This document shows positions 22,192 through 24,395 of a DNA stretch of 24,395 nucleotides, piece after piece. Both the position numbers and the translations under genes were made by a program. Location: the NCBI GenBank assembly GCA_004554425.1, contig SFMI01000019.1:1-24395 (forward strand), given 5' to 3'. The stretch is from Candidatus Saccharimonadota bacterium (GTDB lineage: Bacteria > Eremiobacterota > Xenobia > Xenobiales > Xenobiaceae). The stretch's first letter is position 1; each line of letters opens with the position of its first letter. The notes below the pieces were generated by a model. That model saw only the letters and a list, made by a program, of their open reading frames with translations. It was not told where the DNA came from and did no database searches.

Positions 22192-24395
22192 ATGACTTAT
22201 ATTCCTGAAGGCTGTGATTCGCAGTTCAAAATTGAAGAGAATATTCCTACATATCCCGAACTTGAAGAAATTGTCAAACAGAGCACGGCTCACCTTCCGC
22301 CGGAGCAACAAGAATTTATTTTGCAAAAAGTTTACCCTTATGCCTGTTATTGGCATCAATTCCAGAAGCCGCGTATAAACGGTAAACCTTACATTTCTCA
22401 TCCTGTAGCTGTAGCCCAAATTTTGGCTCCATTTAAGCTCGATGTTTCCAGTGTGGCTGCCGCTTATCTTCATGATGTGCATGAGGATAATGAAGATAAA
22501 GTCAGTTTGGACGATATTAAAAATTATTTTGGAACTGATATACGTAATATTGTTGACGGCTTAACAAAAATAGGCAAGGCTAGTGCCAGACAACGTCGCG
22601 ACGCTGTCAAAGCTGCCGTATCTGAAGCTTCAGTCAGTTTGGCCGCGTCTTTGCAAGCGTCTTTAGGTATCAATTTATTTTTAGGACGTAGTTTGGCCGC
22701 TCCTCTTACGCCTGCCCAACTTAGGGAAAGAGCTCGCCAGGCCAAAATTGACGATAAAGCAGCCAGTTTAACCAAATTGGTTACGGAAATGTCTAAAGAC
22801 ATTCGTGTTATTATCATAAAACTGGCTGACAGATTACATAATATGCGCACTTTGGATGGGTTGCGTCAAGATAAACAAATACGCATAGCGCAAGAAACAC
22901 TCAACTTTTTCGCTCCTTTGGCTACACGTTTGGGTATGTGGCCTTTCAAAACTGAATTGGAAGACTTGTGCTTCTTCTACCTTGAACCTAAGCAATACGC
23001 TTGCTTAAAAGAATCTTTAGCTCAAGAGCGCAAAAGGCGCTATCAAGGTGTATCTGCCGCTCTAAAAGCTATCAAAGATGCTTTAGCTGAGGAGTCTATT
23101 AAGGCTAAAGTGGAGCTGCGCACTAAAGCGCTCTATTCTGTTTTTGCCAAAATGCGTCGCCAGCATAAAACTTTAGGCCAGATTTTTGACCTCGATCCTA
23201 TTTCTATAGTGGTCGACGACAAAAATACTTGCTACCAAGTGTTGCGAGTAATTCACCAGCGCTTCGGTTTTATGCAAGGCAAGTTCCGCGATTATATTGC
23301 TAATCCCAAAGGTAACAACTACCAGGCTTTACACACCACAATTCCTGGCATTTGTTCTCAGCCTGTAGAAGTGCAAATTTGCACTGAAGATGAAGAAGCG
23401 GAGAATAATTTAGGTGTGCTCAATGTCTTCGTGTCTGGACGTTACAATGCTGATATAAAGAGTGGAGAAGTTAATAAACTTTTCCGTCCTTTGGCTCCTT
23501 GGTTGGCTTCGCTCAGTCACATAAAAGAAGGATGCAAAGAAGATCAAGACTTTTTGGATGTACTTTGCCAGGACGAACTTAGTGTCGGAGTAGTTTGTCT
23601 TACTCCGGAAGGACGCAGCATCGAATTACCGCAAGGCTCCACACCTTTAGACTTTGCTTTTAAGATTCACACCCATCTAGGCTTGCGCTGTACTGGTGCT
23701 GTAGTAAATGATGTGGAAGTTTCACTAACTGGCTACGAGCTGCGTGACAATGATGTCGTCTTAATTTTGGCCGCCGATCAAGAGAACCCCTCGCGCTCTT
23801 GGTACTCACATTGTCGTACTAGACAGGCTCGTTCTAGCATTAGTAAGTGGTTTTTCAGTCATCAGACGCCGGAGCCAAATCGCAGTATCGGCTATAAAAT
23901 GATTTGTGCGGAATTAATTCGTCAGGGAGCGGCCGGCGCCCAAACTAATGCTGAAATTATGCGAGCCATTGTAAAATCTCTTAACTTCCAATCTTTGGAT
24001 GATTTATATATCGCGGTAGGAAGTTATCGCACTCCTTTGGCTGGCTTCGTAAAATGTTTGAAAAATTATCGTGAAAATAATCCGCAAAAATTTGAAAATT
24101 TGGATGCTGATCCTCAGCGTTTGCGTGATGTTTCGCTTTCTATCCGAATTCCGCAAGTACCTAAGGCACGTTGTTTTATTTGCCGTCTTTGTACGCCGGT
24201 TTTCGGTGATGCCATAAAAGCTGCGCGTTATCCTAAAAGCAAAGGCTACTTTATACATCGCGAGGGATGCTCTGCTTTAGCCAATAGTACGGAAGTGCGC
24301 GAAGCTGAATGGATTAGTGACATCGATCCCAAGCTGTTTATGCTTAGGGCTACTATTTTAATTTCCGCTTTGGTTTGCCATGGCTTATCCAATTC
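22192..24395 (+). CDS. Second long RSH, possibly bifunctional, cut by the window end
   Basis: The frame is open from ATG 22192 (GGGAG, 6 nt spacing) to the right edge, 734 codons without a stop. HD motifs intact: H70 (ISHP), H94-D95, E98-D99 (LHDVHEDN), D213 and N217 (LADRLHNMRTL). As in its neighbour, an Ala-rich insert of roughly 55 residues lies between GLTKIG and DDKAASLTKLV. SYNTH keeps much more: R310, K312, Y315, S316 (LRTKALYS), D333 (IFDL), Y377 and H381 (NNYQALHTT), E393 (VEVQ). Changes: K to R366 in FRDYI, IRT to ICT (C397), and the AAHW region lost. TGS about 469-527, zinc finger about 660-693 (RCFICRLC ... HREGC), start of a probable ACT. It is likely the (p)ppGpp synthetase partner of the first gene. 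Divergent from the neighbour, so not a recent duplicate. Confidence 0.92.
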   Translation, partial: MTYIPEGCDSQFKIEENIPTYPELEEIVKQSTAHLPPEQQEFILQKVYPYACYWHQFQKPRINGKPYISHPVAVAQILAPFKLDVSSVAAAYLHDVHEDNEDKVSLDDIKNYFGTDIRNIVDGLTKIGKASARQRRDAVKAAVSEASVSLAASLQASLGINLFLGRSLAAPLTPAQLRERARQAKIDDKAASLTKLVTEMSKDIRVIIIKLADRLHNMRTLDGLRQDKQIRIAQETLNFFAPLATRLGMWPFKTELEDLCFFYLEPKQYACLKESLAQERKRRYQGVSAALKAIKDALAEESIKAKVELRTKALYSVFAKMRRQHKTLGQIFDLDPISIVVDDKNTCYQVLRVIHQRFGFMQGKFRDYIANPKGNNYQALHTTIPGICSQPVEVQICTEDEEAENNLGVLNVFVSGRYNADIKSGEVNKLFRPLAPWLASLSHIKEGCKEDQDFLDVLCQDELSVGVVCLTPEGRSIELPQGSTPLDFAFKIHTHLGLRCTGAVVNDVEVSLTGYELRDNDVVLILAADQENPSRSWYSHCRTRQARSSISKWFFSHQTPEPNRSIGYKMICAELIRQGAAGAQTNAEIMRAIVKSLNFQSLDDLYIAVGSYRTPLAGFVKCLKNYRENNPQKFENLDADPQRLRDVSLSIRIPQVPKARCFICRLCTPVFGDAIKAARYPKSKGYFIHREGCSALANSTEVREAEWISDIDPKLFMLRATILISALVCHGLSN

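Noticed and set aside
1..24395. CRISPR arrays, tRNA/rRNA genes, prophage or attachment sites
   Set aside because: No regularly spaced repeats, tRNA-like cloverleaf, or integrase genes were seen in the read-through.

Overview
This is a bacterial chromosomal window: densely packed genes, mostly with clear Shine-Dalgarno (SD) sites, several TTG/GTG starts, and moderate GC. No tRNA, rRNA, CRISPR array or phage module was seen. The mix suggests a free-living Gram-negative-type bacterium: a large SpeA-type arginine decarboxylase, a Sec-exported TPR protein, a proline-rich lipoprotein, exported or extracellular-looking subtilases and an M2/M3-type metallopeptidase. A non-photosynthetic relative of cyanobacteria (Melainabacteria/Vampirovibrionia type) would fit, but this is a weak guess from gene content only.

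Layout. Bases 1-473 are the 3' end of an IS200/IS605-type TnpB gene, followed by a hairpin-rich element end. Bases 612-15591 hold eleven minus-strand genes. In transcription order (right to left) they are: adenosine deaminase, two tandem subtilisin-like proteases, an inositol-phosphatase-family enzyme, biosynthetic arginine decarboxylase (speA), an AI-2E family membrane protein, a secreted TPR protein, two ORFs that look like one frameshift-split zinc-ribbon protein, an M50 site-2 protease and endonuclease III (nth). Likely short operons are speA with the AI-2E gene (24 nt apart) and the site-2 protease with nth (19 nt apart). Strong hairpins separate most other units.

Bases 15592-16012 are a divergent control region between adenosine deaminase (minus) and a MarR-like regulator (plus). 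The regulator and a convergent proline-rich lipoprotein gene share a bidirectional terminator. A secreted HELGH metallopeptidase follows on the minus strand. A 494-bp divergent intergenic region then leads to two tandem plus-strand RelA/SpoT-type (p)ppGpp enzymes. The second runs off the right edge.

The most interesting region is the tandem RSH pair. Both proteins keep the long-RSH order HD, SYNTH, TGS, zinc finger (ACT seen in the first). Both carry an unusual insertion of roughly 55 residues inside the HD hydrolase domain. The first has lost key synthetase residues while keeping the hydrolase motifs; the second keeps most of both. The first is preceded by an intrinsic terminator placed directly before its ribosome binding site, with upstream sequence able to compete for it, so attenuation of the stringent-response operon is plausible. 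Other items to check are the split zinc-ribbon gene, paired subtilases with a shared atypical N-terminus, and an endonuclease III with a non-canonical cysteine set.
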